The notes beneath the pieces were generated by a model. The model searched no databases, was not told the DNA's origin, and saw only the letters and a list, made by a program, of their open reading frames with translations. A stretch of DNA of 64,000 bases from Serilophus lunatus (lineage: Eukaryota; Chordata; Aves; Passeriformes; Eurylaimidae): positions 284,192-348,191 of the forward strand of contig VXBA01005854.1 of assembly GCA_013399895.1 (NCBI GenBank), written 5' to 3'. Of this stretch, positions 55,125 through 64,000 are shown one piece after another (the first letter of the stretch is position 1; every line of letters begins with the position of its first letter). The position numbers and the translations under genes are program-made.

Positions 55125-55303
55125 CCACTCAAGGGGTTAGGGAGGTGATGGAGTCACTGACCCTGAAGGTGTTCAAGAGTAGACTGGATGAGACACTTGG
55201 TGCCATGGTTTAGATGATGGGTTACTGTTAAGATTATAGGGTGGACTTGATGACTTCCTAAGGTCTCTTCCAACCTTGCAGATAATGTGATACTGCGATG
55301 CTC
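55125..55303 (+). mobile_element. CR1 3' end inserted in opposite orientation within the long CR1
   Basis: GGGAGGTGATGGAGTCACTG, GGTGCCATGGTTTAGATGAT and AGGTCTCTTCCAACCTTGCA, ending GTGATACTGCGATGCT, is a plus-sense CR1 3' end. The minus-oriented CR1 breaks off before it and resumes after it (GGAGCAAAGAAGGCATTAAG). This is a nested, younger insertion of about 180 bp. Confidence 0.85.
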
Positions 55304-55860
55304 GGGGAACAACTGGCCTTACTACTAAAGACTGGAGCAAAGAAGGCATTAAGCACCTCTGTCTTTTCCTCATCCTTTGCTACTGCTTCCATTCACAAGC
55401 AATAAGGGATGGACATTCTCCTTAGCCCTCCTTTTGTCATAGATGTATTTATTGAAACAATTTGATTGTATTTTACAGCAGTAGCCAGATTAAGCTTGTT
55501 GGGGTTTGGACCTTCTAATTTTCTCACTGCATAACGTCACATCCTTGTAGTCCTCCTGAGCTGCCTGACCCTTCTTCTCAAGCCCATCAACTCCTTTTCT
55601 TCCTGAGTCCCAGCTAAAGCTTTCTGTTCAGCCAGGCCACCCGGCTTAGGCACATAGAACATTCCCTTATTGAAGAATGTCCCGTCTTCCTGGAATCCTT
55701 CACTCTTCAGGACTGCCTCCCAAGGGACCCTGCCAACCAGGCTTCTAAACCCACCCATGTCTGCCCTTTGGAAGTCCAAGGCAACAATTCTGCCAAGTCC
55801 CCTCCTTACTTCTCTGACAATTGCAAAGTCAAACCTGTTATCACTGTGCCCATGATGGTC

Positions 55861-57440
55861 TCACATCAGATTTCATACTGATATCTATATATAAAAAATA
55901 TATGTCTTTATGTAGCTCAATGCACTCTTTATCACAAACATTTCTTGCAGATATTTCTAGAATATCTTCTTTCCAAGATTTTGATCATGTTCATCTATCA
56001 AAAGTGCTAAGGTAAAAAAGCAGCTTGCATTTTTTAGTTTTTATTGCTGTATTTTCCACTTCCAAAAAGACTTGCCAAAGCTTGTCCCAGACAACAGACC
56101 AATGTATATATTCAAACTATGTATTGGTCAAAATACAATATAAATGCAAACATACACACTTTCGTTAAGGCAGAACTTTGGCTATTAAGGTATAACGAAG
56201 GTAATGAATTATCTGCCAGAATATGTGTCAAAAGAATAAAAAACTCAGCATCATACATGATGATTTGAAGAGCAGTAAAGGTTGTGGGCATATCAACACA
56301 CAAGATTATTTTGTTTCAAGGCATCTTTGATCCTCAGGGGATTTTGTAGTCTATATAGACTACATCAAACAGGGGAAGCTTAAAATTCAATGTGTGATTT
56401 TCTCCATAGGTATCTAGGGTATTATAACCATTTTTTTCTGGTCAGATATTCAGCCATGCAATTGTATCACTCACTGATGGAATTACCCTAAGAAAATAAG
56501 ACTATGAAATTTCCATTTGAAATTCTGTAAAACTATTGGAAGCACAGGTTTGGGGAATCTTTGTCAAGACATAACTTCCTCCAGTACAAGGGGAATGACT
56601 TTCTTAGGAAACTGTATTAATGCTTAGCACCGTAAGTAATGGTTCCTGCGTATCAATTATGCTACACCTGGAAATAAATGCAACTCACATATAATCCAAC
56701 ACAAACAGAACAACTCAGACAAGTCAGGTTTAATTAGATTTCTCAAGCACTTCTTCTACGTGCTCCTTTGTCCTTTCTGAGGACTGCTTAGGTTTGAATC
56801 TTCTCAAAGTGTTTGCTGCTGATCAGGAAAAGGCAACTCACTGCAGGCTCTATTTTCTTCTTCAGGCATCTGGTTCCCAAGTGACACCTTAGAAGCAGAA
56901 TCATTGGGCTGGAGGCTAATCACACAACTGAATACTTCTCAGGAGGTAATTACAGAATGATGGACAGATACAAAATTATGTAGGCATGTAAAATAGGTGT
57001 ATTGCAAGAGCCCAAGGCTGCAGTCAAACATGCTGCCTGTCAAAGGATGCCAAATTCTGGAGGTACATGGGAGGACCTCCTCCTTCCAGCTGCAGCATCT
57101 GTCAGGCACTTCAAATTTGTACATCTGCCGACTTTTTCCTTACAGTTTAGTGCCTCAATCCTGCTCTCACCAGACAGCTTGTTGCCCCAGCTACACCCAA
57201 ATCTCAGTTAGGTGTTGCCTGAAAAACCTTCATACACTGACAGTCCTATTGTCACAGAATATATTGAGACACAGAACAGAAGGCAACTCTGATCATCATA
57301 TCCAGTCCTCCACCACCAGAGACAATCAGCACATGAGCAGAAATTCAGGGCATAAAGGATTCAAGTCACAAAAGCTTTCCCACCCCTAACAACTGTTAGG
57401 GCTCTCAAAAATTTCAGGAGGTGCTCAAAAACAAATCTGG
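55861..57440. other. Intergenic downstream of ATP23
   Basis: AT-rich, no gene recognised. The 130-codon plus-strand frame at 56997-57389 lacks any recognisable domain. Confidence 0.6.
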
Positions 57441-57443
57441 CAG

Positions 57444-57449
57444 TTTATT
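57444..57449 (-). terminator. Candidate ATP23 polyadenylation signal AATAAA
   Basis: TTTATT on the plus strand reads AATAAA on the gene strand, about 465 nt after the stop codon. It is the first canonical hexamer I found downstream of the stop. It implies a 3' UTR of roughly 480-490 nt with cleavage near 57.42-57.43 kb. Transcript ends were not available. Confidence 0.5.
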
Positions 57450-57912
57450 AAATTTTGTGTTTAGCCATAGCAATTAAATCTAGACCCTAGCTGGGCTCAG
57501 GTGCTCATCTTTTATAGAGCAACGTAGATCATCAAGTTCATGACTGTGTATCAAAGATGGTGGAAATTAAAAGACTTATTCAGTAACAACAAAACTTTCA
57601 GAAACCAAGTCCCAGTCAGTCAGACTGACCAGAATTAAATGCGCATTGAAACATGCAGATCATCGTTTGACAAGTCATTTGGTGTACTAAATTATCTTCC
57701 TGGAATAACAGGTGAGGAAGCGGGGTTTAGTCTTGTTCATTTACCCTGTTTACTTCCACAGAAGTTGGCTCCTGAAAAAAGTTTATAAAATTAATTGATA
57801 CATTTGATAGAATTGCCCTTTCCGCCAGCACTGTGTGCATAGACTGTAACTCCAGATGTTACAGAACAATCTGATACTAGCAATTTCTCATATGTGGTTG
57901 TTTTTTCCCCCT

Positions 57913-58116
57913 TTACAAATTAGCATTATAGCGATCTCTGTTCTGAAAGTCTCTGTAAGCACGTCTTGCATCTGCTTTGCTGTGTGGAATTCTTCCAAAA
58001 GGTTCCAGATCATTGAAGCAGGCATCAAAAACTTCATCCACAGCTTTTTCTGCTGTTTCTTTACTAACATTTCTTACAGCCAGAATGGAACGAATTGCTC
58101 TGTCTCGTACACAAGT
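57913..58116 (-). CDS. ATP23: ATP23 coding exon 6 (C-terminal) and stop
   Basis: Acceptor CCACTTTAG|ACTTG. It encodes residues 180-246, beginning TCVRDRAIRSI, including the helix with KAVDEVFDACFNDLEPFGRIP, and ending NRDRYNANL before TAA at 57913-57915. The tail matches the vertebrate pattern of basic and aromatic residues. No frameshift or premature stop. Confidence 0.96.
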   Translation of the reverse strand, partial: TCVRDRAIRSILAVRNVSKETAEKAVDEVFDACFNDLEPFGRIPHSKADARRAYRDFQNRDRYNANL

Positions 58117-61100
58117 CTAAAGTGGGAAATAGATACAGAAAAATCTATCATTATTACTATAAATTAATTATTATAAATCAGTGTAGATTTTTTCAAGTAT
58201 TAACTCCGACTTTATAGACAATAATTTTGTATCACAGAAGAGTTAAACAGTGCAGAACAGTAATAAGCATGAAAGTATATTTTAGTCCCATCCTGTGTTA
58301 ACTACATGTTTGAGTTTACCATGTATACATAAACAATGAGATAACTAAAAGATATTCCTTAGGACGGGAATTAAAATACAATTTGGCATTTTTGGTAGGT
58401 ATCAATGTACTTGTAAAATTCAACCTGGACACAAGAAAAAAATATGTCAGAAAGAGACATGAATACCAGTTAGTTCTTTTCAAATTGAAACGCTATAAAA
58501 CATAAAGGAATGATTGCTCCACTGGCCTTCATTCAGTACCTCTCTTTATGGCAACTTTTTCTCACAGTTTGTCTACAGAAAGACAAAAAAAGACATAAAT
58601 ATCAGCTACAAGCTAACCGGTCACTCTACCATGAGCAACTACTTGGGACTCAATCTGTAGGCTTCATTACAATTTACCAAAACTAATTCCAGTAAGACTT
58701 AATACATATAAGTTATTTAGAAATCTTGTCACTCTGCTTCTTCCAGTTTTCAAAGACGTTTTAAAAGACTGTTACCCACTTATAGAGGATAAGGAATTCC
58801 CCGCTAACTTCCTGCAAGCCCTGTATTTTTTTCTTATTAGCCATCCATTGTCTGTGGTAATACTTCACAATATGATCAAGTATTCAGGAATTTCACTCCA
58901 TTGAAGATAACACAGTGGGAAAAAAAATAACATCAGTCACTAAAGGTTAGGGAAGAGAAAACAGCAAGTTGGCATCTACTTCTTTTCCTGACATTTTCAG
59001 CTACGGAAGTGCAGAAGGCTGAGATCAAATAGGCAAAGGTAGCTCATAATAAATTATTTGACTTTAACATTCACAGTCTTTACCTGATGGTGCCCTTTCA
59101 ATCCAAATTTAAACCTGGCTATTTCATTCATCAACATACAGTCTCCACTAAGATTAGCAGCTCGAATCTATTGAGAAAAATAAAAAGCCACAAAATCAGA
59201 GAAACACATGAAAATATAAAGTAAAAAAAGCTGTAACAAATTTTTTTCTTCGGTATCTTTTTGGTGACCGGTAGTAGAGAATATTCCCAAGAACATTTTA
59301 ACTTCTTAAAGGTAACTTCTTAAGGGTAACTTCTGTTACCCTTTATATCCAACCCTCTCAGCTTCAGTGAACTGCAAAGTAATAGTACACCAACCTTTAA
59401 GTTTCTCCAGGAACTACATATTCCTAAAGCTATAATGAATGACCAGTAGAGAGATCCTATGTGCCTATATATGAACTATTAGAAGAACATGGAAAGTAAT
59501 ACTCTCCCCAATCTATATCAGAAGCTGGTAAAAGAGTCAGGAAGAAAGGCAGATACTTTTCAAAGACTACAGCTGCAATACCCAGAAGAGCAGTAACCCA
59601 CCTGTTTTGCAAAAAGCCTCATTTAAATAAATATGTATGTTTTAGCTTGTTAACTGTCTTGTCCTGTACAATGTCATTTCCTTTGTTTGCCAACTGTTCC
59701 ATACCCTACCCAGTCTGCTAGGAAATATAAATAAACTGTGATTCCCTATTCTCTGGAGTGAGAATGTATGGAAAATATGAAAGAATTAAAAAGCTGTAAA
59801 AGAAAAAAAAAGTAAACACCATATAATAAAGTATCAAAAGACTTGAAGAAAACATATAATCTCAACAAAAGCAAGAATGTGCTCGTGTTTTACATATATA
59901 TTCTTGAAATTTATGTTTGAGGCTTTATTCTGCAATAAATAAAAGAATAAATAAATAATAATTCTGAATTATTCTATCAAAAACAATGTCAGAGGAAAAG
60001 ACAAGTTTGTTGTTAAAAAAAAAAATTTAAACAAAAATAAGGTTACTGTGACAACTACCTGACATACCAAGATTTGCATGGGAGAAAAAGAATTCTATAA
60101 ACATTTGATTAATGTGTGAATGTGCTTTCACTTCTAATACTCTTATTTGTCAATAACCACTTCTTGCTATGGCTACACTCACAGTGATCACATACTACTT
60201 AATATGACATTAATAATATTTGTGAAAACTAAATATTTGTTTTCTGAATGAAAGTATTTATGTTGATGTGACAGAAAGGATAAAATGTATTAACAGGATT
60301 GAAACAAATGAAGTGTGTGTAATAGAACACATAACATAACGCATCCCAAACAATCAGCAGTAATTAATTACATTAGAACAGGGGTTCTCAAACTACAGCC
60401 CGCCAGGGTCCTCAGTCCGGCCCGCCGGTATTTACAGACCCCCCCGCCTCTGTCCTGGCTGCCGTNGCAGTGTGCAAGGAATTCGTTCATTTTTTTCCAA
60501 ACTATAGTCCGGCCCCTGACAGTGTCTGAGGGACAGTGAACTGGCCCCGTGTTTAAAAAGTTTGAGGACCCCTGCATTAGAAGCATTTTAACTTACCTCT
60601 GAACATGCCAAGTGTTTGACGTTTTTAAACCAGTCAACATGTGCACGGCAGTGATCAAATGCATGAATCAATTCATGTGTGACCACCCGGTTCATATGGG
60701 ATTGTTGGCGAATGTTGTTCTGACACAGAACAATCTGTAGAAGAAGAGATATAAGTAGTCTTTTCAAGAAATTTCAACACCTCCCTTACTTCTCAGAGAC
60801 CCAGTGCACACCACCTACAGCATTTAGGGTCATTAGATCAGTGTTTTTTAGTTCCAATATAGAATCATGCAGAATCACAGAATATGCTGAGTTGGAAGGG
60901 ACCCACAAGGATCATCCAGTCCAATGTTTAGCCCTGCACAGGACCATCCCCAAGAGTCACACCATGTGCCTGAAAGTATCATCCAAATGCTTCTTGAACT
61001 CTACTGGGCTTTGTGCTGTGACCACTTCCCTGGGGAGCCTGTTCCAGTGCCCAACCGACCTTTGGGCGAAGAATATTCAACCTAAGCCTCTCCTGACACA

Positions 61101-62898
61101 ACTTCAGGCCATTCCCTGGGGTCCTGTCACTGGTCACCACAGAGAAGACCTTCAGTTCCCGTCCCTCCTCTTCCCCTTATAAGGAAGTTGTAGACTGCAA
61201 TAAGGACTCCCCTCAGTACCATCAAATACCTTTTATTTCTCTTGTTTTCATGACTAACTCAAATATCAGTGTTGGTAGATTTAACACTAGTATCAAAACA
61301 TTAAAAAAACCTGTAGTCCTTTGAATTGGGACTATGTCCAGCACCTACCTGAGATGTGGCAGCATCAAAACCTCCACTGACACACCCATCACAGTTTTCA
61401 CAAGAAAAGTGCCGGTCATTGAAGACAGTGCTGAAAGGCCCAATAAACAAAGTTACAGAAAAGAATTTGAAAAACATCAGTCACTAGTTATAACAGTGAC
61501 ACAAAACAAGATGGATCATTTTACATACCAACCAGATTGCTTCATAGCCTCAAGGAGAAGTTGAGCATATGGATCTAGAAAAACATTGCTGCAATCAGTT
61601 TCTCTAGACAAAAGTTTTGAAAGTCATCTATAATCAAAATATAAGCACAGTCAAGGAAAAAAAAAAAACAAGACAAGCACTGCACATGCAAATTCACACT
61701 TTGTAGTATTTAACACTAACGCAATGCAACTGGCATCTGTTACAGGTCAGACTATGTAAATGGATATAGAATCATAGACTGGTTTGGGTTGGAAGAGACC
61801 TTCAAGATAATTTAGTCCCAACACCTTGTCATGAGCAAGGACACCTTCCACTAGACCGCATTCCTCAGAGCCCCATCCAACTTGGCCTTGAACATTCCCA
61901 GGGATGGGGCATCTGCAACTTCTCTGGACAACTGTTCCAGTGCCTCATAACCCTCACAGTAATTTCTTTTGTATATCTGACCTAAAATTTCTCCTTTCAG
62001 TTTGAACCCTTTACTTCTTGTCCTATCATGACATCTAGTGATGAAGAGTCCTTCTCTGGCTCCTCTTTCAGTATCTTTCAGATACTGTAAGGTCTCCATA
62101 CAACCTTTTCCAGGCTAAACAGCCCCAGCTTTCTCAGTCTGTCTTCATAGGAGAGGTGCTCCAGTCCCCTCACCAACTTGGTGGCCCTCCCTGGATTTGC
62201 TCCAACAGTTCTATGTCCTTCCTACACTGGGGCCCCAGACCTGGCCACCACAATCTAGGAGGGGTCTCAGGAGAGCAGAATAGAGGAGGAGAATCACCTC
62301 CCTCGACCTGCTGGCCACACTGCTTTTGATACAGCCAAAGGTGTTCGGGAATCAAGTCACTCCAGACATTACTTTATTACTAGTATAAATAGAGCGATTT
62401 AGAGTCAACACCGTTTGCTGTTGACACAGTCAAAAGTGACAAGGCACAAATGCACAGAAATTGACAAATCGTCTCAACTTATCAGGGAAAAAAAATAGAG
62501 AGAAGGACCTTCTGATAGGAAAACACCTTCTTAGACACTGTCGAAATCGTATTTTGCCTTAACCAAAACCAGCGTGTCCGTAAAACAGCAGCCCCATCCC
62601 GCCGGGAGCGCAGCTCCGGCCCGACACCCCGCGGCACAGGGTCACAGCAGCGCGGCCCGGACGGACCGAGCCCCGTCCCAGCGCCAGGCAGGGGAACAGG
62701 GAAGCGCTTACTCGTTTCCAGGGTCATCCGCAGCATCACCTGGCACCTGTTGTGGAAGGTGAAGAGGCTGCGGGCCAGGAAGCTCTGCGCCTTCTTATTT
62801 CGGTCCGGGAAGAGCCGGTAGCCGAAATCATCCTCCTCCTCCTCCGCCGCCCCTTTCTTCTCGGGGGCCGGCGCCGACTCAGCCCCGCGCCCCTCCAT
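57913..62898 (-). CDS. ATP23: ATP23 mitochondrial inner-membrane-space metalloprotease / ATP synthase assembly factor, six exons
   Basis: Coding sequence is the minus-strand join of 62898-62712, 61574-61529, 61430-61349, 60734-60597, 59167-59084 and 58116-57913 (187+46+82+138+84+204 = 741 nt, 246 residues plus TAA). I joined it by eye; every junction has AG/GT ends and keeps frame. It belongs to the Atp23 family (M76 metallopeptidase). In yeast the family matures the mitochondrially encoded Fo subunit 6 and chaperones its assembly on the intermembrane-space side of the inner membrane; the human orthologue was also named Ku70-binding protein 3 (XRCC6BP1). Visible: an acidic N-terminus (residues 15-24), the zinc motif HELIH at 125-129 with catalytic Glu126, and Cys at 52, 78, 88, 91, 94, 109, 134, 149, 161, 181 and 212, consistent with the disulfide-rich fold of intermembrane-space proteins. 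There is no obvious cleavable presequence. The length matches, from memory, the human protein (246 aa). The chosen ATG has a strong Kozak context (GCC before, G after). Confidence 0.97.
59084..59167 (-). CDS. ATP23: ATP23 coding exon 5
   Basis: Acceptor TCTCAATAG|ATTCG and donor CATCAG|GTAAAG; 84 bp, phase 0 on both sides. It encodes residues 152-179, opening IRAANLSGDC and containing MNEIARFKFGLKGHHQ. The RAANLSGDC motif after ACSE is strongly conserved in the family, from fungi (RASSLSGEC) to vertebrates. Confidence 0.95.
60379..60574. mobile_element. Short non-autonomous hAT-type DNA transposon (196 bp) in ATP23 intron 4
   Basis: Terminal inverted repeats CAGGGGTTCTCAAACT (left) and CAGGGGTCCTCAAACT (right, read inward) differ at one position. 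They are flanked by a perfect 8-bp direct repeat CATTAGAA at 60371-60378 and 60575-60582, the target-duplication length of hAT elements. The inner sequence (GGCCAGTTCACTGTCCCTCA read on the minus strand) resembles Charlie-like hAT MITEs known from several amniotes. There is no transposase reading frame. One unresolved base lies at 60466. Family assignment is from memory; the structural call is read directly. Confidence 0.88.
60597..60734 (-). CDS. ATP23: ATP23 coding exon 4 (HEXXH catalytic exon)
   Basis: Acceptor CTTCTACAG|ATTG and donor TCAGAG|GTAAGT. It encodes residues 106-151 with the catalytic THELIHAFDHCRAHVDW region: His125 and His129 are the expected zinc ligands and Glu126 the catalytic base. 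The exon is complete in phase 0 and intact. A transposon begins only 22 bp downstream of its donor boundary. Confidence 0.97.
60859..61216 (-). mobile_element. CR1 LINE 3' fragment in ATP23 intron 3
   Basis: Begins with AGAATCACAGAATATGCTGA and GTTGGAAGGGACC, the reverse complement of the avian CR1 3' end, and continues through diagnostic blocks such as GGAGCCTGTTCCAGTGCCCA. About 360 bp, 5'-truncated, same orientation as ATP23. It fills over half of the 614-bp intron. Confidence 0.9.
61349..61430 (-). CDS. ATP23: ATP23 coding exon 3 (cysteine-rich segment)
   Basis: Acceptor CCTTTCAG|CACTG and donor TCTCAG|GTAGGT. It encodes residues 79-105, including RHFSCENCDGCVSGGFD. The Cys cluster at 88, 91 and 94 and the GGFD motif are family hallmarks just before the protease domain. 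The exon ends in phase 0. The intron between exons 2 and 3 is only 98 bp. Confidence 0.95.
61529..61574 (-). CDS. ATP23: ATP23 coding exon 2 (46-bp micro-exon)
   Basis: Acceptor TTTTTCTAG|ATCC and donor GGTTG|GTATGT. It completes Asn63 and encodes PYAQLLLEAMKQSG up to the first two bases of Cys78, matching the PYVKLLLDAMKHSG-type segment of vertebrate ATP23. A competing GT four bases upstream (GGTTGG) would break the frame, so the GTATGT donor is the one that works with exon 3. Confidence 0.93.
61767..62345 (-). mobile_element. CR1 LINE 3' fragment in ATP23 intron 1
   Basis: Starts TAGAATCATAGACTGGTTTG (reverse complement of the CR1 3' terminus). It runs about 580 bp through the usual 3'-UTR blocks, including GGCTAAACAGCCCCAGCTTT and GGTGCTCCAGTCCCCTCACC. 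5'-truncated, same orientation as the gene. Coding frames here are chance or relics. Confidence 0.92.
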
Positions 62899-63260
62899 GG
62901 CCGCCCCGCCCCCNGCCGCAGGCGCGCTCGGCTCCCGCCGCTTCCTCCACCGCTGCATCCGGGGAGGAGCCGCGGCCCCGCGGGGAGGGACAGCGGGCGG
63001 GAACCCGGCGCAGGTGAGGCCGTGCCGTGCCCGGGTGTGCCGTGCCCGAACCGTGCGGTTCCGCTGTGGGGAGGAGAGGGCGAGCCCTGCCCGGTGGAGT
63101 GAGGGCCTGGTGTGTAACTCAGAGGCTGGAAGGGGCCGCTCGGCCTCGGGAGCCGCCGGGTGTTGGCAGCGCCCTGTGCTGGGCCAGGCCCGGCGCTGGG
63201 GGCCGAGTGCCGGGAAGGGCGAAGGCGGACCCTGGGCTGTGGGTGGCGGAGCGAACCGAC
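62580..63260. promoter_or_regulatory. CpG-rich promoter region of ATP23
   Basis: GC- and CpG-dense stretch covering ATP23 exon 1 and its upstream sequence, in sharp contrast to the AT-rich surroundings. A GC box (GGGGCGGGGC on the minus strand, about 62903-62913) lies a few bases upstream of the start codon. No TATA box is evident, as expected of a housekeeping mitochondrial gene. One unresolved base lies at 62914. The island extends about 360 bp upstream of the ATG, so divergent transcription on the plus strand is possible. Confidence 0.8.
62712..62898 (-). CDS. ATP23: ATP23 coding exon 1 (residues 1-62 plus one base)
   Basis: The exon starts at an ATG in a strong context and ends at donor GA|GTAAGC. 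It encodes the variable N-terminus: Ala/Glu-rich, with an EEEEDD stretch. This leads into the segment FGYRLFPDRN and then the conserved block containing NRCQ and TLET, which corresponds to the family's first alpha-helical part. The exon lies inside the CpG island. The open frame continues past the donor into intron 1, but the continuation does not resemble the family. Confidence 0.95.
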
Positions 63261-64000
63261 ACGGGCCACTTGAGCGAGACGCTTTAGAACACCAGAGAGG
63301 AACAGCCACACTTCGTGCTGCATTTCCCCGTGCGTGAGAACAGTGTTTTACTCAGTGAGGGCAAAAAAAGAGAAGTTCAGCAGATTGCCATGTGTTTTGC
63401 CGCGTCTTTTGAAGTATCTCGTGCTATCTGCCTTTGGCCAGGGTGTTTGGTGTGTCCGTGCCCGGGTCTCACGACATCAACAGACTGAAAATTACAGTTT
63501 CTGTATGGGACAATAGCTTTAAGTGGAAAAAAACCCCCCATATTGAGCAGCTTAGTTGGAAATGTGATGAAAGACGTGCATTTTTGGCTTCATCTAAAGT
63601 TTCCTTCTGCTTTGTTTAAAGTAGACCAACTTTTTCAAAGACTTCAAGAAAAACGTGGTGGTCAGGGTAAGCATGTTGCCACCTACGTATGAACTAGGGA
63701 GAAGCACAACTGCTGCAGCAGAGCATCCACTCAGCTGCTTACTCCTGAGGATGGAAAAGTATTTCTGCTTTGGTAGCATTAATTCACTAGGAATTATACA
63801 ATGTGTTTTTCCATCTCTTTGAGACCCTTGTCTGTAAATATGGGTAGCATCTTGTACTGCAGAAATTATTAACTTTCTCTAGCTGGTAATTTTTTTTCTG
63901 TATAATTAGGTTATTATTTTACTGGATGTTAAAAATAATGTTAAATAAAAGATGTTAAATAGTCTAGCTTATTTTCTCTCTTAAAAATTTTATGTGTATT
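63261..64000. other. Sequence upstream of ATP23, nothing recognised
   Basis: GC content falls quickly beyond the island. No exon or repeat was recognised up to the window end. Confidence 0.55.

Larger units (their letters stand above)
53365..55860 (-). mobile_element. Long CR1 LINE copy, about 2.3 kb plus insert, RT relic
   Basis: Begins at its 3' end (AGAATCAAAGAATCATTTAA) and extends into the reverse-transcriptase ORF. Broken minus-strand frames at 54310-55079 show CR1 RT features such as GVPQSSVLEPVLCNIFINDL and DLSKAFDTVPHHVLL. It continues to about 55860 with 5'-ward ORF2 sequence. Several frameshifts and stops make it inactive. It carries an internal 195-bp tandem duplication (53591-53980) and a plus-oriented CR1 inserted at about 55125-55303. 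It is the longest CR1 in the window. Confidence 0.93.

Noticed and set aside
61334..61564. 76-codon plus-strand frame
   Set aside because: Antisense shadow of ATP23 exons 2 and 3.
62482..63309. 275-codon minus-strand frame starting upstream of the ATP23 start
   Set aside because: It contains ATP23 exon 1 but reads through its donor into intron 1 and begins in the promoter island. The spliced model from the ATG at 62898 fits the family length exactly.

Overview
The window is nuclear DNA from a bird. Three things show this: many CR1 LINE fragments, solo LTRs whose ends read TGTCCTGGTTTGG or CCAAACCAGGACA as in avian endogenous retroviruses, and a six-exon metazoan-type gene with GT-AG introns. 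I cannot name the species; the LTR families recall those common in passerines and other neoavian birds. One gene could be supported. It is ATP23 (also XRCC6BP1/KUB3), the mitochondrial intermembrane-space zinc metalloprotease and ATP-synthase assembly factor, on the minus strand at 57913-62898. All six coding exons join in frame into 246 residues with the HELIH zinc motif intact.

Layout. At 1-641 lies the end of a plus-sense LTR cut by the window edge. From about 642 to 57.4 kb is an AT-rich gene desert in which I found no credible protein-coding exon. It is interrupted by CR1 fragments (about 2.9-3.6, 18.2, 25.4-25.8, 37.0-37.35, 41.7-41.9 and 53.4-55.9 kb), a solo LTR at 19013-20611, two nested LTRs at 32466-34485, a probable LTR-like element at about 35.66-36.3 kb, solo LTRs at 45002-46458 and 48049-48656, an A/C-rich tract at 38.1 kb and a polypurine microsatellite of about 330 bp at 47.14-47.47 kb. 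ATP23 occupies 57.4-62.9 kb, with CR1 fragments in introns 1 and 3 and a short hAT-type DNA transposon in intron 4. A CpG-rich promoter follows at about 62.58-63.26 kb, and the last 0.7 kb is unassigned sequence upstream of ATP23.

The desert lies 3' of ATP23. In mammals a large gene-poor interval separates ATP23 from LRIG3, so this may be the avian counterpart; that is inference, since LRIG3 is not in the window. The most informative non-genic observations are the hAT element with a perfect 8-bp target duplication 22 bp from a splice donor, three solo LTRs with exact 5-bp target duplications, LTR U3 regions that form GC-rich islands in AT-rich DNA, a perfect 195-bp tandem duplication inside a CR1, and a CR1 nested in another CR1 of opposite orientation. 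I found no undescribed multi-gene system, CRISPR array, rRNA or tRNA.
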